64,000 bases of DNA from Natronobacterium haloterrestre (GCF_900112205.1 NZ_FOKW01000015.1:20632-84631); one strand, 5' to 3'; positions 18,242 through 28,375 are shown, numbered from the stretch's first letter. Notes: a model not told the origin generated them from the letters alone. A program made the numbers and translations.

Positions 18242-20152
18242 CTACGAGACGTCGAGTCGGCGTCGGAGAAAACCATCGAGGATTCGATACATCCGGCGGC
18301 GCTGGCTCCTGTCAGTGGTCGCGTGTCCTTCCTTGCGAAGCTCGCGGTATTCGAAGTCACCGGTTTCCCCCTGATCGTATCCCTCCTCGAGTAACGCCTC
18401 ACGAAACACCCTGGCCTGTGAGACCGGGACGCGGGGGTCGTTGACGCCATGGAGAACGAGCAACGGTGCATCGAGGTTCGTGACGTGGGTAATCGGGGAC
18501 CGTTCCCTGTAGAGCGCCTCGTTCTCTTCCGGAGTACCCAGGTATCGCTCCAACAACCCCGTCCGGTAGTGGGGCATGGTATCCTCGTAGTTGACCACCC
18601 AGTCGGTGATCCCCATCATTGCTACGCCCGCGTCGTAGAGGTCCGGATACTGGACGAGTTGCCAGTACGTGGAGTAGCCACCGTACGAACCACCGGTGAC
18701 GGCGATTCGCTCATCGTCGATCCATTCGTGGGCCTCGAGGACGTGTTGGACCCCGGTCGCGATGTCGCCCTGTTCGGCACCGCCGAAGTCGTCGTACAGG
18801 CGTTCGATGAACTCGCGACCGCGCCCGACCGACCCCCGGTAATTCACCTCCAGCACGGAGAATCCCCGGGAAACGAGCAACTGGGTAAGCGTGCTGAACC
18901 GCTTGGCGTCTCGGCCCCGCGGTCCCCCGTGTGGCTTGACGACAAGTGGTGACGGCCGTTCCCCGGAGTCGTACAGCAGCGCACCGATATCGAGTTCCTC
19001 GTAGGGGTCGTGTTCGACCGCACGCTGTGGTGTATCGGGCACGCCGTCGGACCGGAACGTGAAGTACGTCGAGTCCGTGAACTCCGTCGGACTAAAGGGT
19101 CCGTATGCAGGTTCGAGGAGCGTTTCGACGTCATCCGTCGAGAGGTCGTACGCCAGCAGACTGCTCCGGGTCGTCGAACTTTTGTGACTCAACAGCACCC
19201 GCCCATCCGCGAGGACCGCGTCGTTAACGTGTCGTCGTTCGGGACGGATGGTGGCACTGAAGAAGGTGACACCATCGGGGAGGCTCAGTTCGCGGTCTGT
19301 AACCGGGTCGTCGCCGGACGTATCATAGACAACGGGAACCGTCATACCATCCCTGTCACGAAGCACGAACACCTCGTCGCCCTCCGGGTGGAACTGGATG
19401 GGAGTCTCCTCGTAGGTCCCGTCGCCGAGCCAGGTCGTTTCGGAGGTTTCGAGGTCGTATACACCCGGCCGGGTCCGACCGTCGCTGTCGTCACCGAGGA
19501 GGAGTCGCTCTCCTTCCGGCCCCCAGTCCGCGACCGTCGTTTGACTACCCGTCGTACCGCACTGAACGTTCCAGCTGTTCGTCCCGTCTGCGTCCATCAC
19601 GTAGGTGTCGAGGTTCATCGGATCGCCTGTCTCGTCGGTGACGTATGCGATCCGATCGCCATCTGGCCCGAGTACCGCCCGCCAGACAGTCCGGCTGTGG
19701 TCGGTGAGCGCCGTCTCTCCACCCTCCTCGAGACCGTGGCGGTAGAGATTCATCTGGCCGTTTCGCGTGGAGTTGACCACGACGAACGATCCGTCCGGGG
19801 CGATAGCACACAGTTCGTTCTTTCCATCCGAACGGACCACCGGATCGAGGCTGCCGGTCGCGTCCATCGCGTAGATGTCGTACTGCTCGTCGCCGGCGTC
19901 GTCGATGTGGACCAATACCCGGTCGCCATCGGCAGCCCAGCCTAGCGGAGCGTTGCCGTCTCTCGGCACGTTGCCGTCGCTCCACTGTCTCCGGTTACCC
20001 GTTGTCACGTCGAGCACGTGGAGTTCGTTCCGACCGGTATCGTCGTAGTACAGCGCTACACGATCGCCTGACGGCGACACCGTCGGTCGGCATAGTGTCG
20101 GTAATGCCGCAAGCGCTTCGAGCGGATCGTCGACTGTTGCACTATCGTTCAT
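18242..20152 (-). CDS. S9 family prolyl-oligopeptidase / acylaminoacyl-peptidase-like
   Basis: A 636-residue cytoplasmic peptidase with an N-terminal beta-propeller (about residues 15-370, with repeated GDRV and WGPEGERLLLGDDSDG motifs) and a C-terminal alpha/beta-hydrolase. The catalytic triad is Ser489 in GGSYGGYS, Asp572 in GVNDPRVP and His610 in KEGHATTD. No signal peptide is visible. Such enzymes cleave short or N-blocked peptides. The start ATG at 20150-20152 follows a less GC-rich stretch. Full length for the family. Confidence 0.92.
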   Translation of the reverse strand: MNDSATVDDPLEALAALPTLCRPTVSPSGDRVALYYDDTGRNELHVLDVTTGNRRQWSDGNVPRDGNAPLGWAADGDRVLVHIDDAGDEQYDIYAMDATGSLDPVVRSDGKNELCAIAPDGSFVVVNSTRNGQMNLYRHGLEEGGETALTDHSRTVWRAVLGPDGDRIAYVTDETGDPMNLDTYVMDADGTNSWNVQCGTTGSQTTVADWGPEGERLLLGDDSDGRTRPGVYDLETSETTWLGDGTYEETPIQFHPEGDEVFVLRDRDGMTVPVVYDTSGDDPVTDRELSLPDGVTFFSATIRPERRHVNDAVLADGRVLLSHKSSTTRSSLLAYDLSTDDVETLLEPAYGPFSPTEFTDSTYFTFRSDGVPDTPQRAVEHDPYEELDIGALLYDSGERPSPLVVKPHGGPRGRDAKRFSTLTQLLVSRGFSVLEVNYRGSVGRGREFIERLYDDFGGAEQGDIATGVQHVLEAHEWIDDERIAVTGGSYGGYSTYWQLVQYPDLYDAGVAMMGITDWVVNYEDTMPHYRTGLLERYLGTPEENEALYRERSPITHVTNLDAPLLVLHGVNDPRVPVSQARVFREALLEEGYDQGETGDFEYRELRKEGHATTDRSQRRRMYRILDGFLRRRLDVS

Positions 20153-20566
20153 GGATCGTTCTCCCGTTGAGGGGGGACGCCAATAATTGTAATCTGAAAT
20201 ATGTTTCTGTGGAGTTTCGCACAGAAGATTCCTTCACATCGGTCAAACGGTTTGTGAGGTATTCCTGGTACCCCATCGATCAGGCCCGGACGCCACTCGT
20301 ATCCATCACGCCGACGGTTGGCTTTCGAGACGGAATATCCCTGATTGGGCTAGGTCGACGATTCGGATAGTTGCCTGCTGTACCGGGAGGGCCGCCCGGA
20401 GCAGTCCGGCCGTCCCCTCGAGACCCGTGACTCGAGTGGCCGGAACCAAATCGATCACGCTCGTGTCGTCGTCTTGCTTTCGAGTGAGCCTGGTTCCTAC
20501 CAAGCCCATCGCGCCACTCCGAGTAGTCGCGAGACCATCGGTGAATTCATCACGTCTGTGGCGGGG
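20153..20566. other. Gene-free stretch with a short sequence shared with 25.66 kb
   Basis: No complete gene is supported in these 414 bp. The segment 20371-20420 resembles 25657-25705: both hold CTGTACCG, then GAGCARTCCGGCCGTC, then CTCGAGACYCG. The match suggests two decayed copies of one element or gene end. Confidence 0.4.
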
Positions 20567-21400
20567 TCAATCGGCCTCGCCCACTACTGCAGGTGGCGGA
20601 CCGGTGGGCGCGAGATAATTCCGTCCATAGACGACGACAACCATCACGATAAGGCCAAGCCACACCAGCAGGCCAACGGCCGAGAGCCAACTAGGGGCGT
20701 CAGCTGTAAACTCGAACGCTGGCGTTGCGTTGAAAACAGCGTGACCGAGCATGACAACGGGAATCGTTCCGCCACTTCCGTTGAACAGCCAGGCGAATAC
20801 TATAGCCATCAGGGTCATCACCAGCGGAAGGGCAACGAGAGCTCCGAGGCCGGCATTCTCGTACCCCGCACCGGCTAACAACAACCATGGGTAGTGCCAG
20901 ACCCCGACTAAGATGCCGATCATAATGGCGGCGATTAGCGCATCGTACCGTTCCTGCAGGCGTGGCTGGGCGAATCCTCGCCAGCCAAACTCCTCTAGCG
21001 ACCCCGCAAACAACAACGTCACTCCGAAACTCACCGCGATTTCTTCGACGTGATCGAGTGCGACGGGGACACCGAGAAGACTGCCGAGCACGTGGGGAGC
21101 GTCGGCGTAAAGAAACACAACGACGGCGGCGATTAGGTACCACTTTGGGTTCGTACGTGGGTCCCCAACCGTCCGGAGCCACGGTCGAACATCGCCAGTA
21201 GACAGTTGACCGACGAGAAGTGCAGCGAGTAGCGGGCCCCAGGCAAATGGGATTTGCCAGAGCCGCGATTCCCCGATTTGTTCCCCACCAATCAATACGA
21301 ACATCAGGGCGAAGACGGCCCACGAGTAGAGGAATGTGATAGTAAAAAACGCACTCACTGGGTGTGCACGGAAAGCACGTCCGATACGACCGTCGAGCAT
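20567..21400 (-). CDS. CPBP-family intramembrane protease (first of two)
   Basis: A 277-residue multi-helix membrane protein of the CPBP (CAAX protease and bacteriocin-processing) family. The catalytic motif is EEFGWRGF (motif 1), with WHYPW (motif 2) and HAVFN (motif 3) in the usual order. The ATG at 21398-21400 puts the first helix near the N-terminus; a GTG at 21455-21457 would add 19 residues. These proteins may cleave membrane or lipidated substrates, but the targets in archaea are unknown. A second CPBP gene follows upstream on the same strand. Codons are less GC-rich than in neighbours, consistent with acquisition. Confidence 0.88.
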   Translation of the reverse strand: MLDGRIGRAFRAHPVSAFFTITFLYSWAVFALMFVLIGGEQIGESRLWQIPFAWGPLLAALLVGQLSTGDVRPWLRTVGDPRTNPKWYLIAAVVVFLYADAPHVLGSLLGVPVALDHVEEIAVSFGVTLLFAGSLEEFGWRGFAQPRLQERYDALIAAIMIGILVGVWHYPWLLLAGAGYENAGLGALVALPLVMTLMAIVFAWLFNGSGGTIPVVMLGHAVFNATPAFEFTADAPSWLSAVGLLVWLGLIVMVVVVYGRNYLAPTGPPPAVVGEAD

Positions 21401-21533
21401 AGTTTTGGTGATACCTGGTCTTTCGCCTGTGTGAGACGTACGTGAACGATCGGACACGGATCACTATCCCCAATCAAGTCATATAAAACGAATTATTTGC
21501 ACGTCGACAGCTCAAGGACCCCGGGATTGGAAT

Positions 21534-22394
21534 TCAGTCGGTCTCGTTGTGCTGAGAGTTCGTCACTAGTTCACTTTCTACGTTAGCCGCTTGATCTGAT
21601 AGCGCTTCGTAACCGAACACGACGACGAGCGCTGTGACACAGATGACCCCGATAGGTCGTGTGGCCCACAGAACGGTCTCACTGACTGTGTCTACGGATA
21701 ACACGCCTGCATAGATTCCGATTGCGGAATTCATGCTTCCGTGAAGCAACATCACTACAACGATACTACCACCCGTACTGTTGTACAACCACGTGAATAG
21801 TATTGAAAATAGGATTATAAACGGAGCGAACAGATAGAATGGACCGTTCGTCAACCCGAGCGGGAGGATATATACAGGAAGGTGCCATCCAGCCCAGACG
21901 ATGCCGATAATGAGACTGGCCGAGAGCGCGTCGTACTGCTGTTGGAGGTGGGGCAGTAGAAAGCCTCGCCACCCAAATTCCTCGTTGCCGCCGCTGATGA
22001 GGGTCGCTGTTGGAAGTCCGGAAATAAATATTGCGACGCCGCGGCCGAGGTTTTCAATTCGAAAGGAGGCACCGAACAACGAGAGACTGATCGCGGCAAC
22101 CCCGTAAACGAGGATCGGGACGAGAAGTGCCGCGAGATACCACCGTGAAGCGACCCGCCAGGAAAGTATCGAGTGTAACCACTCTCGGATGTCTCCGCCC
22201 GCTGCGCGGACGGTTACTGCTGCGGCCACAGCTGGACCGAACACTCCAAGAAACACGATAGGAACGAACGGGGTATCATCCGAAAGGAGAAGATACCCGC
22301 CGCCCCAGATCCCCCAGGAGAAGGCATACGTCAGCACTACAAACAGCATCGCCGGTCGATCACGGATACGCCGTAGGACAGTGGTAGAGATCAT
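21534..22394 (-). CDS. CPBP-family intramembrane protease (second of two)
   Basis: A 286-residue membrane protein with the CPBP motifs NEEFGWRGFLLPHL, WAGWHLPVY and LLHGSMNS, in about eight hydrophobic helices. It is clearly related to the gene at 20567-21400 but diverged, so the pair is an old duplication or two separate acquisitions. The DNA is AT-richer than the flanks. It could take part in export of a peptide or in membrane-stress control, but no small peptide precursor is evident nearby. Confidence 0.88.
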   Translation of the reverse strand: MISTTVLRRIRDRPAMLFVVLTYAFSWGIWGGGYLLLSDDTPFVPIVFLGVFGPAVAAAVTVRAAGGDIREWLHSILSWRVASRWYLAALLVPILVYGVAAISLSLFGASFRIENLGRGVAIFISGLPTATLISGGNEEFGWRGFLLPHLQQQYDALSASLIIGIVWAGWHLPVYILPLGLTNGPFYLFAPFIILFSILFTWLYNSTGGSIVVVMLLHGSMNSAIGIYAGVLSVDTVSETVLWATRPIGVICVTALVVVFGYEALSDQAANVESELVTNSQHNETD

Positions 22395-22559
22395 TCCTCT
22401 GTACCGACTACCCCACTTGACCCTCTTGAGTGATTCAAGCCGACCCTCGTTTCAAGGAATTTGAATTGCTTCTTGGACCTCATATGTGGGGAATTCTGTA
22501 TTATTGCCGTTTCGATTGTGCGTTCGGCAATACGTACTCCAACTGTGAGTCTCATCTTT

Positions 22560-23228
22560 TTAAACTATTTCTCCATCTTTATCTCGTCGCCAGCGTAGTT
22601 CGAGCCAGACGATGCCGACGAGGAAAACCGTCATGGCAATCGCGTCCACTGGAGTACCACTGTGAAACAGGGTTGCCAGTGGTGCACCACCGAGGAAGAG
22701 AACGGGCACAAGTGGTGCACCAGACTGACGGAGGAGGATACCGATCGAGGAGACAGCGATAACTGCTCCGATAGTGCCGAGGAATCCCAGCATTACGGAC
22801 GGTATCCCTAACGCATCAATCGCTGCTGTCACTCCCTCCTGCTGTTCCGATGACAGCATATGTGCTTCGTGGGTCAATACTCCCGTTGCAACCCCGGCAA
22901 TAGCCTCAAAGGCGATGTAGAACGTCAGGTAGATGGCGACACCGAGCCGTCCGATCATAGCTACCGGGCCAGTGTAGCCACTTAACAACACGTAGAACGA
23001 TACCCCCAACAGACCGAGAAGGGGTAGCATGACGACGTGTAAGACCAACCACGTCCGGGATACCGGCAGAAGCGTATCGAGACCGCCGCTGCCGTCGGGA
23101 TGGATAAAAAACAACGATCCAAGGAGGACTGGGGTTCCCATGAGGAGGAGCCACCGCCACAGATTCTTCTTCAGCGAAGGACCGGTGTCTCCGTTCAGGT
23201 CGGGGTGGAGAGCTTCGATTCTCGTCAT
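22560..23228 (-). CDS. Seven-helix-like membrane protein coupled to a methyltransferase
   Basis: A 222-residue protein with about six or seven hydrophobic helices and a basic C-terminus (RWRRDKDGEIV). The start ATG at 23226-23228 overlaps the stop of the methyltransferase gene (ATGA), so the two are co-translated. No family motif is recognised; the spaced helices resemble uncharacterised haloarchaeal DUF membrane proteins. The pairing suggests a membrane or lipid substrate for the methyltransferase, but this is inference. Confidence 0.7.
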   Translation of the reverse strand: MTRIEALHPDLNGDTGPSLKKNLWRWLLLMGTPVLLGSLFFIHPDGSGGLDTLLPVSRTWLVLHVVMLPLLGLLGVSFYVLLSGYTGPVAMIGRLGVAIYLTFYIAFEAIAGVATGVLTHEAHMLSSEQQEGVTAAIDALGIPSVMLGFLGTIGAVIAVSSIGILLRQSGAPLVPVLFLGGAPLATLFHSGTPVDAIAMTVFLVGIVWLELRWRRDKDGEIV

Positions 23229-23947
23229 TGGGAAGTCCTCTGCTGGTTGTCGTCGCCACCGGTACACGTGATACGCCTGATCCGACCGAACTGTGCAGTT
23301 TCGAATTCTTCAACGGACAGACCTGCCCGACGGACCACCTCGACGGGCTCTTGAGTCAACCGGCAGCCGGACTGCTCGTAGTGGGCATCGGCTCGCCACT
23401 CCTGATAGCGCCCGATGAGGGGATTGTTGCTGAGTCCATGTTCCAGTAATAGGATCCGCCCATCCGACTGGCAAACCCGTGCCATCTCTCGAAGGGCGAT
23501 TTTCGGATCAGGGAACGTACAGGTCGAAAACGACGAAATAACTGTCTCGAAGCTATTATCTGCGAATCCAAGGTTCTGAGCGTCCATTTGTTCGACGGTT
23601 CCGCTCCGACCAAGGGTCTCTAGCTCTGCTCGCGCCTGTTCAACCAACGGTTCGCTGATGTCGATACCGACGATCTCACTCGAGTCGGGAAGGTACCGAA
23701 AATTCGCCCCCGCCCCGCAAGCTACGTCGAGTACTCGCCCCGCCGCTCGCCCAAACTGACAACGACGGTGGCGACCGGTGAGACAGCGATCCAACCAACT
23801 CAAGCGATCGATCCACTTCGCGTTGCGTGCATAGACCTCCTGAATATCCTGGAGAGTCATACGATCGTCGGCAGATGACGTCGTGTCATGGCGCTTGGAC
23901 TCTCCGGAGTGGCTGTGGGTCGTGTCGTGTCTACTCTGACGAGTCAT
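23225..23947 (-). CDS. Class I SAM methyltransferase (UbiE/PmtA-like)
   Basis: A 240-residue methyltransferase. Its SAM site is VLDVACGAGANFRYLP (near residue 72), with EIVGIDISEPLVEQAR as strand 2 and an acidic QMDAQNLGFADNSFETVISSFSTC region as motif II/III. The late part (LLLEHGLSNNPLIGRYQEW) recalls phospholipid N-methyltransferases and METTL7-like proteins. The first 30 residues are His/Ser/Thr-rich, so the internal Met at residue 30 is an alternative start. It precedes and overlaps a membrane-protein gene. A strong AT box lies upstream near 23982-24010. Confidence 0.85.
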   Translation of the reverse strand: MTRQSRHDTTHSHSGESKRHDTTSSADDRMTLQDIQEVYARNAKWIDRLSWLDRCLTGRHRRCQFGRAAGRVLDVACGAGANFRYLPDSSEIVGIDISEPLVEQARAELETLGRSGTVEQMDAQNLGFADNSFETVISSFSTCTFPDPKIALREMARVCQSDGRILLLEHGLSNNPLIGRYQEWRADAHYEQSGCRLTQEPVEVVRRAGLSVEEFETAQFGRIRRITCTGGDDNQQRTSQ

Positions 23948-23979
23948 AGATTGAACACCTTGTACGAAGAGACGGCCGA

Positions 23980-24012
23980 ACCCGGTATAAATATTATCGA
24001 ATATTTGATATA
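23980..24012 (-). promoter_or_regulatory. AT-rich promoter-like segment
   Basis: The stretch GGTATAAATATTATCGAATA and following AT-rich bases, about 35-65 bp before the methyltransferase start, is the clearest TATA-type sequence in this region. It most likely drives the methyltransferase/membrane-protein pair. Confidence 0.45.
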
Positions 24013-24138
24013 TTACCAGGTTGGCTTCAAAATCAGGTTTGAGTGATCTGGAGGCTATGAGAGTAGGTGGGACCCTATTTATGAATTATAGCTTGCTCCC
24101 GCCCCGATACACTCAACACCGTTTTTGAATCAAATGTG

Positions 24139-25062
24139 TCATGATCGGCTCGCACTGTGGTCTTTACCTCGGACGCGTTCGGATTTCGTCACCACAGCAG
24201 TTTCGTCGAGATACAATCGAAGTGAGCTACTGTCGTGTTGGAACTCGACCTTGTAGCTGCCCGTGGGACCGTCAACGTGGTCGGCAGTCCACTGCTCAGT
24301 GTGGAGGTTCTCGTGAAACTCCCATACCCCGGTCGCCAGAATATCGAGTCCGCGTTTCCAGTGGAACACGATCGATTCCGGATGGTACGCAGCGGCATGA
24401 GTGATCGGAACGCTCATAAACCGCAGACATTGCTGACACTCACTGAGAGTCACGAGTGACGTGGGGAGTCGTTCGGCTTCCGGTTCCCCGCTCAGATCAC
24501 GGATTTCGGTCTCCATGTTGCCCGCACAATCCGGGCAGACATCTTGACGCATCTTCAGAAAGTCGGAAGCCTGTTCCCAAATGACGGTATCAATCAGGTC
24601 GGTTCCAGTGTGGCCTCGAACCTGTGCTGGTGTGAGTTTATACGTAAATGCGGGGCTCTCACAGGCCGTGCACTGAATCATGAAGTACTGGTCGTGCGGT
24701 ACCGCCTGCAAAGCTGCCGTCCCACATTGGAGACAACTGCCGTCCGTCTCAATGGCCTGGAAGTCCGAGGGGTGCAGGTAGTTTTCGGCGAGGATGAACC
24801 GGACCATCTGCTCCCCGGCGTGAGTAAACCGATATCTATCCTCATGCTTCCTGAGAAAGGTACCGGTGAGTTCACCAAGGTGATACGAGAATTTGGAAGT
24901 ATTGTCTACGTCGACCCGTCCGTACAACTCAGAAAAGGATAACCCGGGTGTGACTATTGGTATCTCGTCGTATCGAGCACGTGCAACTTCACGTAAGATA
25001 TCGACCCGTATTTCATCAGAAAGAAGATGGAATACGTCTTCTGCCGTCTGCTCTGTCTCCAT
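24139..25062 (-). CDS. ArsR-like winged-helix regulator with Cys-pair region (paralogue 2)
   Basis: A 307-residue regulator of the same architecture as 17279-18181: a winged helix (about residues 5-90, with NTSKFSYHLGELTGTFLRK), CLQCG and CTAC pairs (about 118-140), a CPDC/CQQC pair in the middle and a beta-rich end. The ATG at 25060-25062 (METEQTAEDVF) is preferred; upstream residues in the frame are low-complexity and unlike the paralogues. It is upstream of, and in the same direction as, the methyltransferase/membrane pair about 190 bp away, so it may control it. Sensed signal unknown. Confidence 0.82.
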   Translation of the reverse strand: METEQTAEDVFHLLSDEIRVDILREVARARYDEIPIVTPGLSFSELYGRVDVDNTSKFSYHLGELTGTFLRKHEDRYRFTHAGEQMVRFILAENYLHPSDFQAIETDGSCLQCGTAALQAVPHDQYFMIQCTACESPAFTYKLTPAQVRGHTGTDLIDTVIWEQASDFLKMRQDVCPDCAGNMETEIRDLSGEPEAERLPTSLVTLSECQQCLRFMSVPITHAAAYHPESIVFHWKRGLDILATGVWEFHENLHTEQWTADHVDGPTGSYKVEFQHDSSSLRLYLDETAVVTKSERVRGKDHSASRS

Positions 25063-26075
25063 TTGTATATCAATTGAATCTGCCGCACTATTGAAACTAG
25101 GGTTACACTTAGTCAAACAGTTCTCGGCGAACGCAACTCTGGCACTCGTGCCGAACCAGGAAACATTGAACCGTCTCACCGAAACACCGACTCGGCTCGT
25201 CGGTCCAATCGAACGCCCACTTGACGAGTTCGAAATTCTCGTGCCCGTTCCCAACGACCTCAGCGCTCGAGTCGACCACCAGACCAACGACGGGAAACGA
25301 CTCGAAGCAATGAACACGCAAGAACGCTTCGCGGCGCTGTTGCTGACCACCGATGATCACACCCTGGCATTCGCCCGTATTCGGGCCAGAGGATAGGAAA
25401 CGGCCAAGGAGCCACCGGTCCACCCCACAACCGCCGTCGAAAAAGGTCTCCGAACGACGAGACCGGTACCCCTCTTACGACCCTGAGAACTCACAACTAG
25501 AGCATTTCGGCACGATCGCCGATATTATTTCTAACACTTGACGAGAGAGCGCTGAATTAGATAATCTGTCCTGTTAGTGTTTTGAGCTGACTTCCTTATC
25601 GCCTGTGATGACCGAGGTACTCCTTCACTCCTCACCTGAGAACGAGATGGAAATGCTGTACCGTCACGGCCATCCAGAGCAATCCGGCCGTCTCCTCGAG
25701 ACTCGGGCTTCGACGGTTACACTCGGGTAGTAACTCTCGCCGATGGCATCCGTCTCGTTGCAACCATCGAGGGAATCGTCGCTTTTGACGGGGACCGATG
25801 GATAGTCTGTCGATCCTTCGAGAGTTGTCATCTGAGGCCTACGGCAACATTCGTCGAGTGGCCGCTTCGTACGACAATCGAAACGAGGGGCCGGTATCTG
25901 GGGTTCAATACAACGTCTACGACGATAGGTGCCACCCGTCGAAGCCTCTGTCCGGTGACATCGTTGCATTCCACTGACGAAGCGTCAACAGCGAAAGCCG
26001 GAATTAGCTGTTGATTGATAAGTCTGATTCTTCGTTAGCACACAGTTTTATTATCGGATACAACAATGAGAAGAT
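25063..26075. other. About 1 kb with only decayed coding traces
   Basis: No complete gene is supported. On the plus strand 25148-25396 reads as a coding-like C-terminal piece ending in LLLTTDDHTLAFARIRARG, without a credible start. From about 25697 another plus frame (VVTLADGIRLVATIEGIVAF) is coding-like but interrupted. The segment 25657-25705 resembles 20371-20420. This looks like a graveyard of gene fragments. Confidence 0.45.
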
Positions 26076-26375
26076 ATGTACGATTTGACTGGCTTCCAGC
26101 GCGACCTGTTGTACACGATCGCCGGACAGGACGAACCTCACGGGCTCGCGATCAAAGAGGAACTCGAGGACTACTACGAAAAAGAAGTCCATCACGGCCG
26201 CCTCTATCCGAATCTCGACACGCTCGTCGATAAAGGGCTCGTCGAGAAGGGGCAGGCCGACAGACGGACGAACTTCTACACGACGACCCGCCGTGGTGAA
26301 CGCGAGATCCGGGCACGACGCGAGTGGGAAAACCAGTACGTCGGCGACCTCCTCGAATCGGACGACACGGAGTAG
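26076..26375 (+). CDS. PadR-family winged-helix regulator
   Basis: A 99-residue PadR-like DNA-binding protein. The winged helix spans almost the whole length: LTGFQRDLLYTIAGQDEPHG, then LAIKEELEDYYEKEV, with the typical HHGRLYPNLDTLVDKGLVEKG recognition and wing region and RRTNFYTTTRRG. The short C-terminus lacks a long effector domain, as in many haloarchaeal and halophage small repressors. A TATA-like TTTTATTATC about 27 bp upstream suits a leaderless transcript. It stands alone in a gene-poor region, consistent with a remnant of a mobile element or an autonomous regulator. Confidence 0.87.
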   Translation: MYDLTGFQRDLLYTIAGQDEPHGLAIKEELEDYYEKEVHHGRLYPNLDTLVDKGLVEKGQADRRTNFYTTTRRGEREIRARREWENQYVGDLLESDDTE

Positions 26376-28375
26376 CTACGTTTTCCGAGAAGCCTGCGAT
26401 CGGGCACCGCTTTCATTTCCTCGAGTCTGACTCCCGGAATTTCAGACTCGGTGCCGTAGTCGAGGTACGCAGGGGGTACGGTTCCGCGTCGTGGCAGGAG
26501 GGACTCGAGAACGGTGGACCCGTTCTTCCTGTCGTGGACGCTCCGCCCGGTAGGTCGTCCTCGAGCACCGCCGCTCGGGTAACCGGCATCGCTAACCCGG
26601 GAAAAACATGATAGCTAACGAGGTATTTCGGCGGAGTCAACGGCCGGGATGAAGAGGATCGGGCTGATACTGGTGTTACGATAGTAAGACGGACAGGAGG
26701 GACAGAACGCAGGAAGTAGGCCCAATTCGACGCCTGCCTTCCGTCTCGCCTGTCATCGTCGTTTCGTCGTACGAGTGGGGTAAGGCTATCGATCACGTGG
26801 TCTCTTACATGATCGATTGTCTCGGTGAATAACCGATTTTGATCGTATCTAATCGCTTGGAGTGTATTTAGGCGACTCGCCAGACGTACTGAGGGGATAT
26901 TACAGGGTTCTAATGGGGATGTCCGTACGAATCTGCCGTGAATTGCGACCCCATAATAGTTACAATAGGTACCTATTCTACATCTCGGTAGTGAGGACGT
27001 GCAAACAGTAGGTACCAAGACTACCAACGCAGGAGATATTCGATTCGGAGACCAGCGAGATGGAACGATATTATTATAATGTCCACATCACACCCGAAAT
27101 ATACCTGTATTCGTGGATTCCTGCCGAAGAGATAGGGATGCCAATAGAATAGTGGCGTTCGTGTATGAGCGTACGAACACCGACGCTCTAGCAACACCCC
27201 GTGTGATCGTTGAGAAAAGTGGTCTACCGGACTCCGAAATCACAGTCGACGGCGAGTTTGAACTGATCGGTATATGCCGGAAGTTCGTATCGACTATAGC
27301 GTCGGTGCCCAGAACGAGCGGTCGTCATTCACTCCCTTGCCTTCTCTTACTGACCTCTCACCGACTATTCGACCCTCGTTGACGGAGGGCTGGTACCGCT
27401 GATCCTGTTTACCGTCCCATCGAGGAACACCATAGCACACGTTTCGACCGGAGATGGTCAGGGATCTATATCGCGCTATGTGATTTACGCCACTATAATT
27501 CCTTTTTCGCTGACCCCCTCACTCCCTCACCGGGCATTCGGAATTTGTTCTGTTGATCGACTGCTGGCCGGACTACTGCGGCACCACCACCGAACCCTGG
27601 AGATATGTGGACGGTCTCAATTTTCACCTCCGAACGCTATCACTGACCGTTGTCGCACAAATCCGCCCGCCGCTGGGCCCCTCGCCCGACGACCTAGTTT
27701 TCCTCAAATCCGTTCGTGGACTACTCGGTCACCCGTCACCGCCTCGAGTTGCTCGGACGATCCAGAACTGCACGACGTGGTTCGAGAGCACCATCGCCGG
27801 CCGTAATGTGGCATCGGCCGATCGTTTTGGCTCCCATCTCCGGGGAGGTACACTTCGTTCGAACCGTTGTTCGACCGTCGGGAAACTACTGGCCAGCGTT
27901 GGGGCGGATCGAGTTGCGATAGCTCTCGGGTAGTCTCCGCGTCGCAGGCTCCCCGCATACCCAACGACCGATAGTCGCGACTCGAGTGATACACACGCGT
28001 CGGTCTGAACCCGACGTCGATATGACACTGCCGCCTCCTTGATATCGTCTTCCACCCACCCGATCGGTTAGCAGTGCTCGGAGAACGTGACGTCCCGGGC
28101 CTCGAGAACTGTGGTTGCTACCGCCGTTGCTCGCCTTGAGAGGGACTTGCTCGGACAGCACGACAGTAGTCTCGCCCAGAAATAAATGATATATCGATAT
28201 ATGAATTCCCCACCGTGGCGATACCGACGAGGCAGTGCTCGGTGCCGGCGGCCCACACGCTCGAGAGAAGCACTGCTACCGGATACGTCGGCACCGAATT
28301 CCAGTCAGAGCTACTCGGTGTGAAAGCGATCCCTGTATACTCGTCGTCCTCACCGGCGTTCATCCGGCGCGCGGT
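26376..28375. other. Two-kilobase gene-poor stretch
   Basis: Frames here (for example minus 26413-27027 and plus 27553-27933) lack haloarchaeal codon bias and acidic composition, and I accept none as a gene. It contains a CAATAGGTACCTATT site at 26963-26977 related to the parA-upstream palindromes. A block near 28187-28204 (ATGATATATCGATATATG) is strikingly AT-rich. Overall it looks like decayed accessory DNA. Confidence 0.5.
26955..26977. promoter_or_regulatory. Par-type operator: AATAGT plus AATAGG-TA-CCTATT palindrome
   Basis: An inverted repeat AATAGGTACCTATT (26964-26977) has the same arms as the two palindromes upstream of parA (32926-32961). A degenerate AATAGT half-site lies exactly 9 bp to its left, the same spacing as in the parA-upstream array. 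A further AGTAGGTACC half-palindrome lies about 40 bp to the right. Probably bound by the same factor. Confidence 0.55.

Noticed and set aside
25109..25423. Minus frame of 104 residues with ECQSC
   Set aside because: The plus frame across the same DNA has the better codon character; neither is a complete gene.
26413..27027. Minus frame of 204 residues
   Set aside because: No acidic bias, poor codon use and no motif; treated as non-coding.
27553..27933. Plus frame of 126 residues
   Set aside because: Composition is unlike haloarchaeal proteins; no start context.
28118..28363. Minus frame of 81 residues after glpA as a lost glpB
   Set aside because: No FAD motif or similarity to GlpB.
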